Positions 24,190 through 35,760 of a stretch of 64,000 bases of DNA are shown one piece after another. Under the pieces are notes generated by a model. That model worked only from the letters and a program-made list of their open reading frames with translations, was not told the DNA's origin and did not search any database. The stretch is from Balaenoptera acutorostrata (lineage: Eukaryota > Chordata > Mammalia > Artiodactyla > Balaenopteridae). The position numbers were made by a program, and so were the translations under genes. The first letter of the stretch is position 1; each line of letters opens with the position of its first letter. The stretch is taken from NCBI RefSeq assembly GCF_949987535.1, contig NC_080082.1:30850011-30914010 (forward strand), given 5' to 3'.

Positions 24190-24790
24190 TGTCCTGAAAA
24201 ACCTTTGGCAAACTGTTTAGCAGTATCTACTGAAGCCGAATATATGCATATCCGCTGTCCTATTCCTAGGTATACACGCGACAGCACTGCATATATATGT
24301 CCACCAAAAAGCATGTGTCAGAATGTTCCTGGTAGCACTATGCATGAAAACGACCCAGACGCCCATCAGTGGTAGAATAGATTGATAAATGGGACCCTAT
24401 GCAGTAAGGAGAATAAACAATCTACAACCACAAGCAAAACTACGGATGAATCTTACAAACATAATATTGAGCAAAACAGGCCAGAATCAAAAGAATACAT
24501 CCTGCGTGGTTCTGTTTTCATAAAGTATAAAACTAGGCAAAACTAATCTCTGCTGTTGGAAGTCGGGCTAGTGGGTATTCATGGGTGGGGGATGGGAATG
24601 GAGTGACCAGAAGACACAGGGGGTTCCTGAGGGACCATCATCTTCTGTTTCCTGATGTGGATGCTGGTTACGTGGGTGTTTTCACTTTGTGAAAATACAT
24701 GTGTTCTACACTTATGATACATGCATTTCATGTATGTCTATGATTCTTCAATAAGAAGTTGAAAATGTTATTGAAAAAGGAAAAATCCTA
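24190..24790 (+). mobile_element. Old L1 LINE 3' fragment
   Basis: Forward L1-like order: TTGGCAAACTGTTTAGCAGT, ATTCCTAGGTATACACGCGA, CCAGACGCCCATCAGTGGTA, AATCTTACAAACATAATATT and ATGCTGGTTACGTGGGTGTT. Frames are broken. Confidence 0.75.
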
Positions 24791-24869
24791 AATGTTCAGC
24801 AAAGCGTGTTGTATGCATGAGTAGATCCCAGTGGGTAAGGGTGGGGAGTGACTCTGGCGCTAAAGGCCT

Positions 24870-25055
24870 GAGTATGACTCTTGGTTCTAGCTGTGTGACC
24901 TCAGGCAAGCTACTTAACTTCTCTGTGCCCCAGTTTCCTTTATCTATAAAATGGGGGAAAAAACAGTCCCTACCTCACAACGTCATTTTGAGGTTTGAGT
25001 GAGGTGATTCTTGTAGAGGGCTTAAAAATGCACCTGGAATGTAGAGGGTGTTATA
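24870..25055 (+). mobile_element. MIR SINE
   Basis: Forward MIR: GCTGTGTGACCTCAGGCAAG, CTTCTCTGTGCCCCAGTTTC, AAAATGGGGGAAAAAACAGT. Confidence 0.8.
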
Positions 25056-25174
25056 TACACGTGTTCTTATAGATAGGGGTATGATGATAGAGGTAATAGT
25101 ATATCCATACATAATAATAAGTGGGAAAGATGTCTTTTAAAATATGTTATATACATATTTATATGCCTAAGCGC

Positions 25175-25340
25175 TTAATTATGTGTTCTAAGCACTTTAT
25201 ATGTATTAAGTCATTTAATTTTCCTCCTGGCATTTTATAGATGGAGAAACTGAGGCACAGAGAGGTGAAATAACTTTCCCAATGTCCCCCAGAGAGTAAG
25301 AGGCAAAGCTAAGATTTGAGCACATGCTCTTATCCAATAA
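25175..25340 (-). mobile_element. MIR fragment
   Basis: Reverse MIR: TGTTCTAAGCACTTTATATG, GGCATTTTATAGATGGAGAA, ACTGAGGCACAGAGAGGTGA. Confidence 0.8.
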
Positions 25341-26265
25341 GTCAGGTGAAGATGGAACCTGGATTATTATCCACACCCACATCTTGATTGTCCGTGGAAG
25401 ACCACGTAAAAAAATGAAGAGCCATCACTGGTGCCTGTTTAGCCAATAAAACAATCCTCCCAACCAAGAGGCGAATTTAATGAGGGAAAGACACAAGCCA
25501 CCGGAATCCTCTGTTGGCAAGAAGGAGGTGAGTCCACGAATCTGGGAGGAGGAAAGACATAGTTGCCCAATTAAGATTTCACTCTCAGGAGTAAACCCCC
25601 AAATGCAGATGGCACAGACGGGCAAAGACCCTGCAAGAGCCTGGGTTTGGGTTTTCTTTTTTTTTCCTTCCCTTTTCGTCAAAGCTGAGAGGAGTCAGGG
25701 ATGGGGAGGGAGGTTAGAACCCAAACTCATCCCAGCATGCCAACCTGTGCCCTGCCGAGCGACTTGACTTGTCTACTGCTTCTAAACAGCTGGAAAAATG
25801 TCAAACTGTCATCAGTGATTAAAGAGGGATTTTCCAAAGTTTTCAAAAATAGAAATTCAAAACCTTATTCCTCTTGCAGAAGATAAATCCAAGCAGCATT
25901 CCCTGAACAAATGCATCATGGGATGTGGTTTCCTTGCTGGAGTCTCTCTTGGGGTTGCCATGGTGGAATCAGGCAGGCTTGGCCTTCGCTGTGCTTTCCT
26001 TTGCAGCTTCAAGCAGGTCTTCTTGGCAGTTTCCACCCAACCTAGATGCGTGGGCACACACATGGAAGCCCGATGCTCCCCCAGGAGGCCTATAACTCTG
26101 TGATGTGATTACGGTGGGTCCATCCGCCCACCTAGCAGGCTTGCCAAGCTCCCGAGGAGCAGAACGGTGCCTCACGCACCTCTGTATGCAAGATCACTAC
26201 ATAACCTTCAGGGCTCAGTGCAAAATGAGAATGTGGGCCCCTTGTTCAGAAGTTACTTGAGAATT
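25341..26265. other. Unique non-coding sequence
   Basis: No gene or repeat recognised. Confidence 0.35.
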
Positions 26266-26269
26266 TTGA

Positions 26270-26725
26270 TTGCGCATTTTGCAGACACGTGGATGGACCT
26301 AGAGACTCATACAGAGTGAAGTAAGTCAGAAGGAGAAAAACAAATATCGTATAATACAGCTTTTATGTAGAATCTAGAAAAATGATACAGATGAACTTAT
26401 CTGCAAAGCAGAAATAGAAAACAAACATATGGATCCCGGGGTCGGGGGTGAAGGGGTGGGTGGGATGAACTGGGACATTGGGATTGATATATATATACTA
26501 CTATGTATAAAATAGATAACTAATGAGAACCTACTGTATAGCACAGGGAACTCTACTCAATGCTCTGTGGTGACCTAAATGGGAAGGAAATCCAAAAAAA
26601 GAGGGGATATAAGTATACGTATAGCTGATTCACTTTGCTATACAGCAGAAACTAACACAACATTGTACAGCAACTCTACTCCAATAAAAATTAATTTAAA
26701 AATGCAATGTAAAAAACCAAGCCAA
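26270..26725 (+). mobile_element. Cetartiodactyl-type L1 3' end
   Basis: Forward L1 end: ACGTGGATGGACCTAGAGAC, GAAGTAAGTCAGAAGGAGAA, ACCTACTGTATAGCACAGGG, AGCTGATTCACTTTGCTATA and AACACAACATTGTACAGCAA, then CCAATAAAAATTAATTT and an A-rich tail. Much less diverged than the L1 at 24190. Confidence 0.88.
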
Positions 26726-26959
26726 AAAAAAAAAAAACCAAGCAAACAAACAAAAGTTACTTAAGAATTTTGAGATGGCGAGAGTAAAGCATTAAACCAA
26801 GTGCAGGGTGCTTCTAAGCAGGGGCCACTGGGCACGGGTCACTTGCCCAGGAAACCAGCCCTGTCTGCATCGTGGGAACATCGTCAGCGCTCATTCCACA
26901 CTGACTGAACTTACACCTTGCCATTATCACGACCCCCTCTGAGTTTATTCTTCTGGTCC

Positions 26960-27250
26960 CTGGACTTCTTTGCTAACATTTTCTGAGTGCTTACCAGGTA
27001 CAGGTATTATTCTTAGCACTTGTGTTAGTGCTATCTTTATATTATGATATTATATATAATTACATCATATTGATATGATGTACTGACATATAATATATAT
27101 ATTATAATTTTATATATACATATATATAAAATTATATTACTTTCTCCTCAGTAAAAATGCCATGAGGTAGGAACTATCATTGTCACAGGGGAGGAAACTG
27201 ACTCAAGGAGAACTGAGTCACTTGCCCGAGGTAAGCGATGGGGTTTGATT
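26960..27250 (-). mobile_element. MIR interrupted by AT-rich palindromes
   Basis: MIR flanks are visible on both sides: TTTTCTGAGTGCTTACCAGG on the left and GGAGGAAACTGACTCAAGGA on the right. About 110 bp of AT-rich, partly palindromic sequence replaces the middle. Confidence 0.6.
27061..27135. repeat. Two adjacent perfect palindromes
   Basis: At 27061-27082, 10-bp arms (TACATCATAT / ATATGATGTA) flank TG. At 27104-27135, 15-bp arms (ATAATTTTATATATA / TATATATAAAATTAT) flank CA. Both arm pairs are perfect. Confidence 0.93.
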
Positions 27251-28061
27251 TCACCACGGAAGATCTGGCTGCAGAACCCCCATGTCCTATTCTTCTTTGC
27301 ACCCTCTCCCTTGTCTACCCCAGAAAAGGGCAAACATTCAATGGACACCAGTGAATTCCATCATACGGACAACATCGCTGAGGGTCTCTTCAGGGCCAGG
27401 CCCAAGGTCTGGCCTTGGAGAGCAGTGGAGATGGGCCTTCCTCCTCCACCTGCCAAGACTAAGGTGGAGCAGTGGCTGGCAGTCAGGGTTTGTCTTGGGG
27501 TGACATGTAAATATGCCATCACTGGTATGACATGAGAACTGACCAATCAGAGTAGACCCCAAAAGCTCCGGAGGCCCCTGCTCTGCCTGCCTTATGCCCT
27601 GTGGTTGCTGGACCATTGGGCCAAGGGGGGGGGGGGTGGTGGGCAGCTGGGGCAGCAGGAGAGCCCTGGGAGGCTCAGGGTAAGGCAATAGGAACATTTC
27701 CAGATTGTAACAACCAAAAAACTCTTCACATACATAGCAGCCGAAATCTGCCTGCTCCCTGCTCCATGATTACAGAGTACTCCATTGTGTTTCCAAAGAA
27801 TGTCCTGCTAATTCCAATCTCTAAAAGCCAATTTAAATCCACAGACACTTGGCACACCTACAGAATGCCATCAACTCAGAAGTGCCTGAGGGGACAGTAG
27901 ATAAAGGAATAAATGCAGCATTCTGGAATATGATTGAGACTGGGCCTGGCACACAGTAGATGCTCAGTTAACACCTCTTAAATGGAGCTAAACTGAAATC
28001 AGAAGCCCTACCCCATACCATACAAGCCCAGTTGGGCCCATTGTTCTAGATCCTAAAGTCA

Positions 28062-28660
28062 TTGTATTAGTTACCTATTTCTGTAACAATTATTCTAAAA
28101 CACAGCAGGGATCAAAAACCTTTCCTTAAAGGGCCAGAGAGTAAATATTTCAGACTTGTGGGCCGTATGATGTCCACTGCAACTACTCAACAGCTTCTGC
28201 TACTGGAGCCTGAAAGCAGCCACAGACAATGGACATTCTCGTGTTCCAGTAAAACTTTACAAAAATAGACAGCCAGCCCACCTGTAGTTTGCCTACTTCT
28301 AGCTTCAAACAACAAACATTTATTATTTCACAGTTTCTATGAGTCAGACTCTAGGTGCAGCTTAGCTGGTGTCTCTGGCCCAGGGTTTCTCATGGGGTTG
28401 CTGTCAAGTGGTTGGTAAGGGCTACAGTCCCCTGAGGACTCAATGGGGACTGGAGAATCTGCTTCCAAGCTCACCCATGTGGCGGCCAGCAGGTCTCAGT
28501 TCCTTGCCATATGGGCCCCTCCGTTGGCAGTCTGAACATCCTCACAACATAGCAGCTGGTAATCTCAGAGACAGAGAGTCAGAAAGTGCCCAAGACAGAA
28601 CCCACAGTCTTTTTATCATCTTGTCTCAGAGGCAGCATTCCATTGCCTAGAATACCATTT
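28062..28660 (-). mobile_element. MaLR LTR relic with a nested hAT element
   Basis: The left edge TGTATTAGTTACCTATTTCT is the reverse complement of an MLT1-type LTR end. After the nested hAT it resumes with CAAACATTTATTATTTCACA and CTTAGCTGGTGTCTCTGGCC. Diverged. Confidence 0.6.
28105..28308 (+). mobile_element. hAT-Charlie-type DNA transposon relic
   Basis: The words CCTTAAAGGGCCAGAGAGTA, AATATTTCAGACTTGTGGGC, GAAAGCAGCCACAGACAATG and CAGTAAAACTTTACAAAAAT match a common non-autonomous mammalian hAT-Charlie element. Exact subfamily not assigned. Confidence 0.7.
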
Positions 28661-28885
28661 TGTATTCTACCATTTTGTAATACCTCTGTCTTGGAAGAAC
28701 AAAATTCTAGCTTAATAAATGGACTAACATGGTCTTTGAAGTTCACTTTGCAAGCTGTGGGTTTGAGGAGGGTGGTCTCTGCTCTGTACCGTCATACCAC
28801 GGCCTTGGCGCCAGCCATCAGCAGATAAGGAGACTTATGGAGCTAGACCTCATTCCAAGTCCTTCATCTTAACAAGCATAGGGAG

Positions 28886-29241
28886 GACTTCCCTGGTGGC
28901 ACAGTGGTTAAGAATCCACCTGCCCATGCAGGGGATATGGGTTCAAGCCCTGGTCTGGGAAGATTCCCCATGCCGCGGAGCAACTAAGCCCGTGCACCAC
29001 AACTACTGAGCCTGCGCTCTAGAGCCCGCAAGCCACAACTATTGAGTCCGCGTGCCACAACTACTGAAGCCCACGCGCCTAGAGCCCATGCTCTGTAACA
29101 AGAGAAGCCACCGCAGTGAGAAGTCCGCACACCGCAATGAAGAGTAGTCCCCGCTCGTCGCAACTAGAGAAAGCCCACGCGCAGCAACGAAGACCCAACG
29201 CAGCCAAAAATTAATTAATTAATTAATTTTTTTTAAAAAAG
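28886..29241 (+). mobile_element. CHR-type SINE, extended body, with target-site duplication
   Basis: It starts with GACTTCCCTGGTGGCACAGT and ends with CGCAGCCAAAAATTAATTAA. The body is longer than the other copies because the CCACAACTA..TGAG segment is repeated. The duplication CAAGCATAGGGAG flanks it at 28873-28885 and 29242-29254. Confidence 0.92.
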
Positions 29242-29563
29242 CAAGCATAGGGAGAGGGTGAGATGGACGTACTGAGCAGAATGGATGGGCAGAGTTTGTG
29301 CCTAAGAGAGTTGGAAAGGAGAAAGGAGGTGCCATTCAGGCTGAAGGGCTGAATTTCATGACCTCTCTTTCCACTGAAAAGAAGGAACGAAGACACATAT
29401 TTATTCTTCGTAAGTTCAATAGGCCTTCTCGGATCAGCTCCCAAGGTTTAGCAACATCACCAAATAAATATCAACATGCAGGCTGAGTATAGAAGTACTG
29501 AACACATGAAGCTCCTTCCCTGCCACAGGGCCTTTGCACATGCTGTTCCTAGCCTTTAGAACA

Positions 29564-29890
29564 ACACCATGCAGTAGAAATATAATGTGAGCCCCAAATG
29601 TAATTTGAAATTTTCTACTGCCCACATTTAGAAAGGTAAAAAGAAGCAGGTGAAATTACTTTTAATAATATTCTTTCTTTAACTCAATCTATCCAAAATA
29701 TTATCATTTCAATGTGCAATTAATATTTTAAAATGAATGAGATATTTTACATTCTTTTCTTTTCATACTAAGTCTTTGATATCTGGTGGTGTTTTACTCT
29801 TTCAGCTTATCTCAATTTGGACCAGCTGCATTTCAAGTGTTCTATGGCCACATGTGGCTAGCAGCTACTGTATTGGACTGAGCAGCTTTA
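29564..29890 (+). mobile_element. hAT-Charlie-type MITE relic
   Basis: It begins near CAGTAGAAATATAATGTGAG, continues with AGCAGGTGAAATTACTTTTA, and ends TGGCTAGCAGCTACTGTATT. The same family lies in reverse orientation at 49253. Confidence 0.75.
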
Positions 29891-30017
29891 AAATACACTT
29901 GTCCCCCTAGAATTTCATGACTGGCTCCATCTTAGCTAAAACATCATCTCCTCACAGATTTGTGACTGTGCTATCTAAAGTAACAGCTCTCTTAAACCCA
30001 TCACATCACTCTATACA

Positions 30018-30484
30018 TTAGTTTCCTCGGGCTGCTTCTGTAACGAATTACCACAAACTAGATGGCTTGAAACAACAGAAATTTATGGTTCTGAAGACTA
30101 GATGTCTGAAATCAAGGTATTGACAGAGCTATGCTCTCTCTGAAGGCCCTAGGGGAGAATTCTTTCTTGCCTCTTTCTAGCTTCTGGTGATTGTCAGCAA
30201 TTTTTGGCATTCCTTGGCTTATAGATGCATCAACCCAATCTTTGCCTCTGTCTTCACATCACCTTGTTCCCTTCTGTGTCTATCTCTGTGTCTTTTCTCC
30301 TCTTCTTATAAGGACACTGGTCTTACTGCATTACGAGCCCAACCTACTCCAATAGGAGATGAAACTCCCATATAAGTTTCATCTTAATTTATTACATCTG
30401 CAAGGGCCTTATTTCCAAATAAGGTCGTATTCTGAGATTCTGGGAAAGACATGAATCTGAGGGAGACACCATCCAACTTGGTAC
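30018..30484 (-). mobile_element. MaLR (MLT1-type) LTR, near complete
   Basis: The reverse LTR edge ATTAGTTTCCTCGGGCTGCT is followed by AATTACCACAAACTAGATGG, TTCTAGCTTCTGGTGATTGT, CAAGGGCCTTATTTCCAAAT and AAGGTCGTATTCTGAGATTC. No internal retroviral sequence is attached, so it is read as a solo LTR. Confidence 0.8.
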
Positions 30485-30489
30485 ACCTT

Positions 30490-33030
30490 GTATTATCATT
30501 TGTGTTGTTTTATAGAACTTAATGCATCTTAATTTGTCCTGCCTGTTTTCCTCATTGGTATCTGATTGCCCTAAGAAAATGTAAGCTCCTTGAGAACAGG
30601 GTCCTGGTCTGTCCAGCTCATCCTTCCTAGCACTTAGCACACTTCCTAGCTCATGGAAGGCACCCAATAAATGTTTGTTGCAAAGAGAAAGGTAGAGAGG
30701 GAGGAAAGAAGGGAGGAAGCAGACTTTGTGGTTTGACATTAGGAATCAAGAAAGGGCTGATGCTAAGGCGGGGAAAGCAAGGGGGCAGGGGTATCCTACT
30801 AATGGCTGTTTAGGGACCAGCCTTTCTATTCTCTTCCCAGAAGTTTTAGAATTGGCCCAGCTGGGTCTCCTGGACAACCTCTCAGAGATATTCATTCCCA
30901 TGACTCCTGGAAACCTGCCCTCAACCTGGTTAGCTGGAAAAGCAGCTACCCAGCTAACCGGGGGAGTGGTAGAGAGAAAAGGAAAGAAGAACACCTGCCC
31001 AGGTCATGCTCTGTGCCACTTTCTTCACATTGGAGGAGCAGTGTCTCCTGAAAGAATGGGCGTCCCATTCTTTCCACTGAGGATGCAAAGCATTGCTACC
31101 ACTTAGCTACCTGCAGGCAATGGAGAGAAGTGGGCCAGGTGGGGATTGGAGCAAACTGGGGTGTGTCCAGATAGATGGGTAGCTGCTGTGATCTCAAAAA
31201 GGAGAGTCTTGTATTTCTCAGCCTTCTGGTTTTTCAAATAAACTCTGAGATCTAGATTTTTAAATAAAATCACCTAATTAGCAAGTGTTGGCAAGCAATT
31301 CAACTTTTTAAAAACTCTATGGAGAGCAAACCACCCCCCAAAAGATGCCTATGACCAGAGGTAACCCCTGATTCTCAGCCTCTGGTGCAATGCAATTCCT
31401 GTTTGCCTTTAAGAATCTGAAATTTCCTAACGGTAGGGGTGGCAACAAAGCAGAACTCTGGTCTATAAACTCATGCAGGTAAACTGAACCAAAAAAGGCA
31501 AGGAACAGGTCTAAACGTCCATGGTTAGGTCAAGCAAACCAGGATATCTTCTCCCCCTACCCCAGCCTGGCTGCTAGCAGGGAAAATGGGCCCTTGACCC
31601 GCTGTATTTTTACTCAAGTCCTCTCCAAGTATTTGCATGAAGCGTGAGGATCAAGGGGAAGGGAAAGCCCAGCAGTCTCGTTGCCTTTACCTTTGGTCAA
31701 ACCAGGGACTAGCCTTCCAGTATCCCCCTCCGAGCCTCCCAGCACCACCTTCCCCAATCCCCAAAAGACCCTGGTCTTCCTCCTAGAAGGATGAATATCA
31801 GATGGGGTTCCAGTCTGAGCTTGGCCAAGCTCTCTAAGCTCTCTCAGATAAGGGCTAGGTCATACCCCAACTTTGTGTAAATTAGAGAAATATGCTTTTC
31901 CTCGAGTGCAGCCCTGAGCTGAGGTACTCAGCTTGATGAGCACACAAGGACTGAACTTCAGACCCTCTTAGTCCCTCAGCTGGGTTCCCTTGTTCAGTGA
32001 GCATCCTGCACAACCATACATGGCCACCCTAAGCTAGTCTCTCCCTTGTAGGTCTATTGTGAGAATTAAATGTGATACTGTGTGAACATGCTTAACACAA
32101 TTATTGGGTAAATAATAATAACTCAACATGTTATCTTTTTATCTTGAATTTTTACATACTCTTCAATAGACATTGGTAAACCCTAAACCAGTGCAACTTT
32201 TAGGGTCCTCAACATAATTTTAGATAGTGTGGAGATAAAGAATTAATTCACATTATTGAATAGTGGGAAACATTCCCTTTTCAGTTCTCTCATTTCTTCT
32301 AGAAAGATTCGTATTTGACACTCTCAACACTTGCTAATACACACACACACAGTTGGACCTCTAGAAGTCATTCCCAGGCAAGCAACAAGGCTAACCTGTA
32401 TTAACGTTGGTTGGTTGTGTTTATCTTTTACAATTTCCTTTTATGGTGAGTAACAGCCACTTTTCCAGTCACAGTAGCAGTATCAAGGTTTTTTTTCCAA
32501 AAACATGTATTTAAGTATTTAAAGAGAGTCAACATAAAGGAAAATATTAAGCAAATAATCGTAGAGGTGGTAGCCGTGGCCTTGAAGTTTGCGGGACGCG
32601 ATATTACACAATTCCAGACAAGTCCAGATTTGACATTTTTGCTTCTAAACCAAGAGCTCTCAACTTTCCCAGTACGAAGTTGGAAGAGAATGGGGAGATT
32701 AATGCAAAAGTGTAATGTCCAGAGGTTTTCCGCTCGACTGTGTCTGGAACGGAGGCTTCATGTCCTTCTGATTTTCCAGCAAGGAGTACTTCGGTTCCCT
32801 CTGAGCTCAACTCAAGAGTTTGCGCCCTCTGAGCTCCTGACTTTCAGAAACCTTCACCTCTTGGAGAGGCGTCCCTGGGTCCTGAGTTTTGCAGATCTTC
32901 TCTGGGAGGGACACGCCCCTCTAGAACGACTAGGTCCTCCAGGTCGGCTGAGCCCAGGCGGGAGCGGACAGCCAGCGGCCTGCGCACAACCTTCCCTGAC
33001 CAAGAGCGGCCACTGCGCACTCCAAGTTAA
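30490..33030. other. Mostly unique non-coding sequence
   Basis: Apart from a MIR-like scrap near 30590-30675 (CACCCAATAAATGTTTGTTG) and an 11-bp AC run near 32340, I recognise neither genes nor repeats. GC content rises towards the right end. Confidence 0.4.
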
Positions 33031-33039
33031 CGAGGAGTG

Positions 33040-33620
33040 AGCGAGGGCACCGTACACAATGCGGCTGTGTTTGATCCCGCGACGTGTCATTCGGAATCGC
33101 AAACAATTTATTGCCATTAGACGATGTTGTCAGGCACTAATTTCCTGGTGGCGCTCCATCACGGGCCTCAAAACATCAGGGGAGGGGGTTCTGAGGCCCC
33201 TGGGCTGGGGGGCGCGAAGGAACCGTCGCGAGCCAAGCGGGGGTTCCAGTAATGAGGCTTTAATGAGAGGAGGGCCGCCAGCCTTTGTGGAGAAGCCCAA
33301 GGAGGCGGCGGCCCGAGCGGGCGCTCGGCGAGGTCACTTCCTTGCCCGGGCCCTGAGCACGGTGAACCCGCTGAGGGCCAGCTGCGGCCATCAGGCCGGG
33401 TGCCCACTGAGGGCACTCTTGGGCCCGCGACACCCTCGTCGGCTCCGAACTGCGGCAGGAGACGAAGCACCTCCATGCAACAATGCAAACGCACTCATTA
33501 CCATCTCGTCAATATGCATGAAGAAAACGCGCTAGGCTGGCCAAGCCCCATCACCCAGCTCTGGCCTCGGCATCCAATAAAGCGACATATTCATCTCCCA
33601 AGATGGATGAGGAGGGGGCG
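33040..33620. promoter_or_regulatory. Candidate proximal upstream regulatory block
   Basis: The flanks of this block are repeat-free and rich in likely factor sites: AAACAATTTATTGCCATTAG and AGGCACTAATTTCCTGG near 33100-33150, then AATGCAAACGCACTCATTAC, TCAATATGCATGAAG and CCAATAAAGCGACATATTC near 33480-33590. The middle (33170-33460) is CpG-rich. POU-like (ATGCAAA, ATATGCAT) and homeodomain-like (TAAT) words fit a developmental enhancer. Conservation was not measured. Confidence 0.45.
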
Positions 33621-33639
33621 CCGCCAGGAAGGCAGATCC

Positions 33640-34020
33640 ACGGGGGGAGGGGACGGATCCTGGAGAGGAAGAGCAGAGAAAATACATGCAAAGAACCTGA
33701 GAGACAGACCAAGAAATCGACGAAGGAAGGAAACAGATTAGGATGAAAGAGAGGGACGAAAAAAAAGAAAGAACAAGCAATGAGAGCGAGGGAAAGAGAT
33801 GCAGAGTCAGAGAGAGGGGGAAAAGCCATAAAATAAGGGAAGAGGGAGGGAGCAAAACTGAGAAAAGTGGTCCAGAGGAAAAAAGAAAACGGCGAATGAG
33901 GGAATTGAGGAAAGAGAAGAAAAAGCAATGACCTAGAAATCGAATATATAGAGAGTGGGAAAGACAGACGGATAGAGACAAACAAAGGAGGGGGAGGGAG
34001 TGAAACTGCTCGAGTCAGGT
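33640..34020. repeat. Purine-rich (A/G) low-complexity stretch
   Basis: Strong A/G bias on the + strand with GAGAGA, GGAAAG and AGAAAA units. The opposite-strand Ser/Phe/Leu-rich frames are compositional. Confidence 0.7.
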
Positions 34021-34059
34021 GGAAAAGGATGATCCTGGAGAGGTAAAAAAAAAATAACG

Positions 34060-34560
34060 TCACTCGCGCTGAGGGCCAGGTTTCCCGATCCTGTTAGTTC
34101 TGGGCGCTGCGCATCTCGGCTGCTTGGAGACCCAAGGGCGCGGACCAGGTCGGGGAGGAGCAGGGGCGGAGTGGGGGAGCGAGGGGCCGGCCGGCCGGCT
34201 TGGAGCGGCTCCTTGGGCGGACCGGCCCGCTCCGGGTGCCCGGGCCTGGCTGGGGGCCCACCCCGCGCGTCGCGGCCAGCCGCTGGCCCGGCCATTCGGG
34301 CAGCCTCTCCCTCGCCGAGAGCGAAGTTGGCAAAGTTTCTCCCAAAGTTTCCCCGTCGCTTCTCTGGACCCAGGGAGGGGCTCCGAGGCCCTGGCGGCTG
34401 GTGGGGAGAGGCAGTCCGTTCTGGGGCGGCCCTGGAGGCCGCGGCCCCGCGCCTGCTGGGATACTCTGGGTCCGGATTTCTGGTCAGAGACAAACCCCTC
34501 CCGGTGCGGACACCAGGCCACGCACTCGGGCGTCCACGGGGCTGCTAATAGCAGAGAGAG
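34060..34560. promoter_or_regulatory. CpG-rich segment upstream of IRX3
   Basis: Very GC- and CpG-rich, for example GGGGCCGGCCGGCCGGCTTG and CCCCGCGCGTCGCGGCCAGC. Consistent with a satellite CpG island of a developmental homeobox gene. No transcript can be assigned. Confidence 0.6.
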
Positions 34561-34619
34561 AGAACGCAGAAGAGAGAGAGGGGGGGGGGGAGAGAGAGAG
34601 AAAGAAAAAAATATTCTCA

Positions 34620-34990
34620 GCTCAATTTAAGTCTCATGGAAAGGGCTTACAACTGTAATTAAATCATTAAATTCTTGTCTACGCTTCACAGAGCGGAGAG
34701 AAATTAACTTCCCACCAACCTCATTTTCTATTTGAACATGAAATAATGATTTTCTGCCCGTCTAATTACAAAGCCAACATCTGATCAAGCCAGCATCCAG
34801 AGGGGATTATCGCATGCACGAGTATTAGACCTCATTACCAGCTTGAGTGCAAAATTATTACATCTTGTAATTGGATGGTGAGATTTATATACAGATCGGC
34901 CCGGTTTCTGTAAGATTGTAATTACAAGCTTCGTTGGTTAGCTACTTATCAGAACTTTGCAGGAAAACAAAACAAATGACTGAGGAAAAC
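34620..34990. promoter_or_regulatory. Candidate proximal enhancer, dense in TAATTA sites
   Basis: About 370 bp of AT-rich, repeat-free sequence lies between two CpG-rich segments. It carries at least five homeodomain-type sites: GTAATTAAATCATTAAATTC, TCTAATTACAAAG, TTGTAATTGGATGG, TTGTAATTACAAGC (a palindromic context) and TTCATTAACCTG, plus GATAA-like and GATTTATATAC words. The abrupt switch in composition and the site density are typical of deeply conserved non-coding elements. Confidence 0.6.
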
Positions 34991-35760
34991 GAGCATTTCA
35001 TTAACCTGTAACCCGAGCGCGGGGGGAGGGAGCGGTGGGAGCGTGCGCCAAGGCGTCTGCAGGAAGCCGAGGGATCGCGGGTCCTCACTGCAGCCCGGGG
35101 ACTTCGGGCCTGGGAGGGAAGGACAGAAGATGGGCCTCGGCGGGTAAACTTAGGGCTACAGCAGCGCCCCCCCGATGGGGACGCGTGGACACCGTGGGTC
35201 TGGGCGAGGAGGGGGCAGAAAGGGGGCCTAGTGGCTCGCGGCTCGTGTACAGTACGCAGCGCAGCCCCTGAGCCAGACGGGCCGCCGGCCCTGGGCACAC
35301 GTCGGGCCGCGGCTCCAAGTGCGAGACCGGGGAGCGCTGCTGTGCGCGCTAAGCGAGTGCTATGGACGCCCCCTTGCATTCCCCACACTCTGGGCCGCGT
35401 TGAGAAAGCGTCTACAGCAAGCCTCCGAAGCGCTTTGTGCTCTGGGAACAGTGGAAGAAAGCGAGATGATGGAGAAGGGTTTGCGCGCGGCGCGTTTTTG
35501 CGCGCATGCCTTTCCCAAATCAACTTCCCGTGCACCTGCTTTTCCTCCCTGTGCGAGTGTGTCACTTTGACCCCATCTCGTGGATTAAAAATCCCTGGAA
35601 AAGGCTCGGCTGTCCTTGGACCCGTGAGTTCAGTTCGGAGCCGGGTTCCACTGGTGTGGTGGAGTTGGGGAGCCAGCGCCACGTCGGGGCTCGGCTGCCT
35701 AGGACTCTGCGTCCCGACGTGGGGCGCGGATCGCCCGGGCCATGGCAGGGCTGATCTTAT
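34990..35760. promoter_or_regulatory. CpG-rich segment upstream of IRX3
   Basis: GC-rich sequence with frequent CpG (GAGCGCGGGGGGAGGGAGCG, GTTTGCGCGCGGCGCGTTTT). The open frames on both strands are explained by base composition. Confidence 0.55.

Noticed and set aside
28886..28970. tRNA gene-like A and B boxes
   Set aside because: They belong to the tRNA-derived head of the SINE. No cloverleaf with an intact acceptor stem was seen.
33059..34658. Several 110-190-codon frames upstream of IRX3
   Set aside because: Compositional frames in purine-rich or GC-rich DNA; the two strands are open at once.
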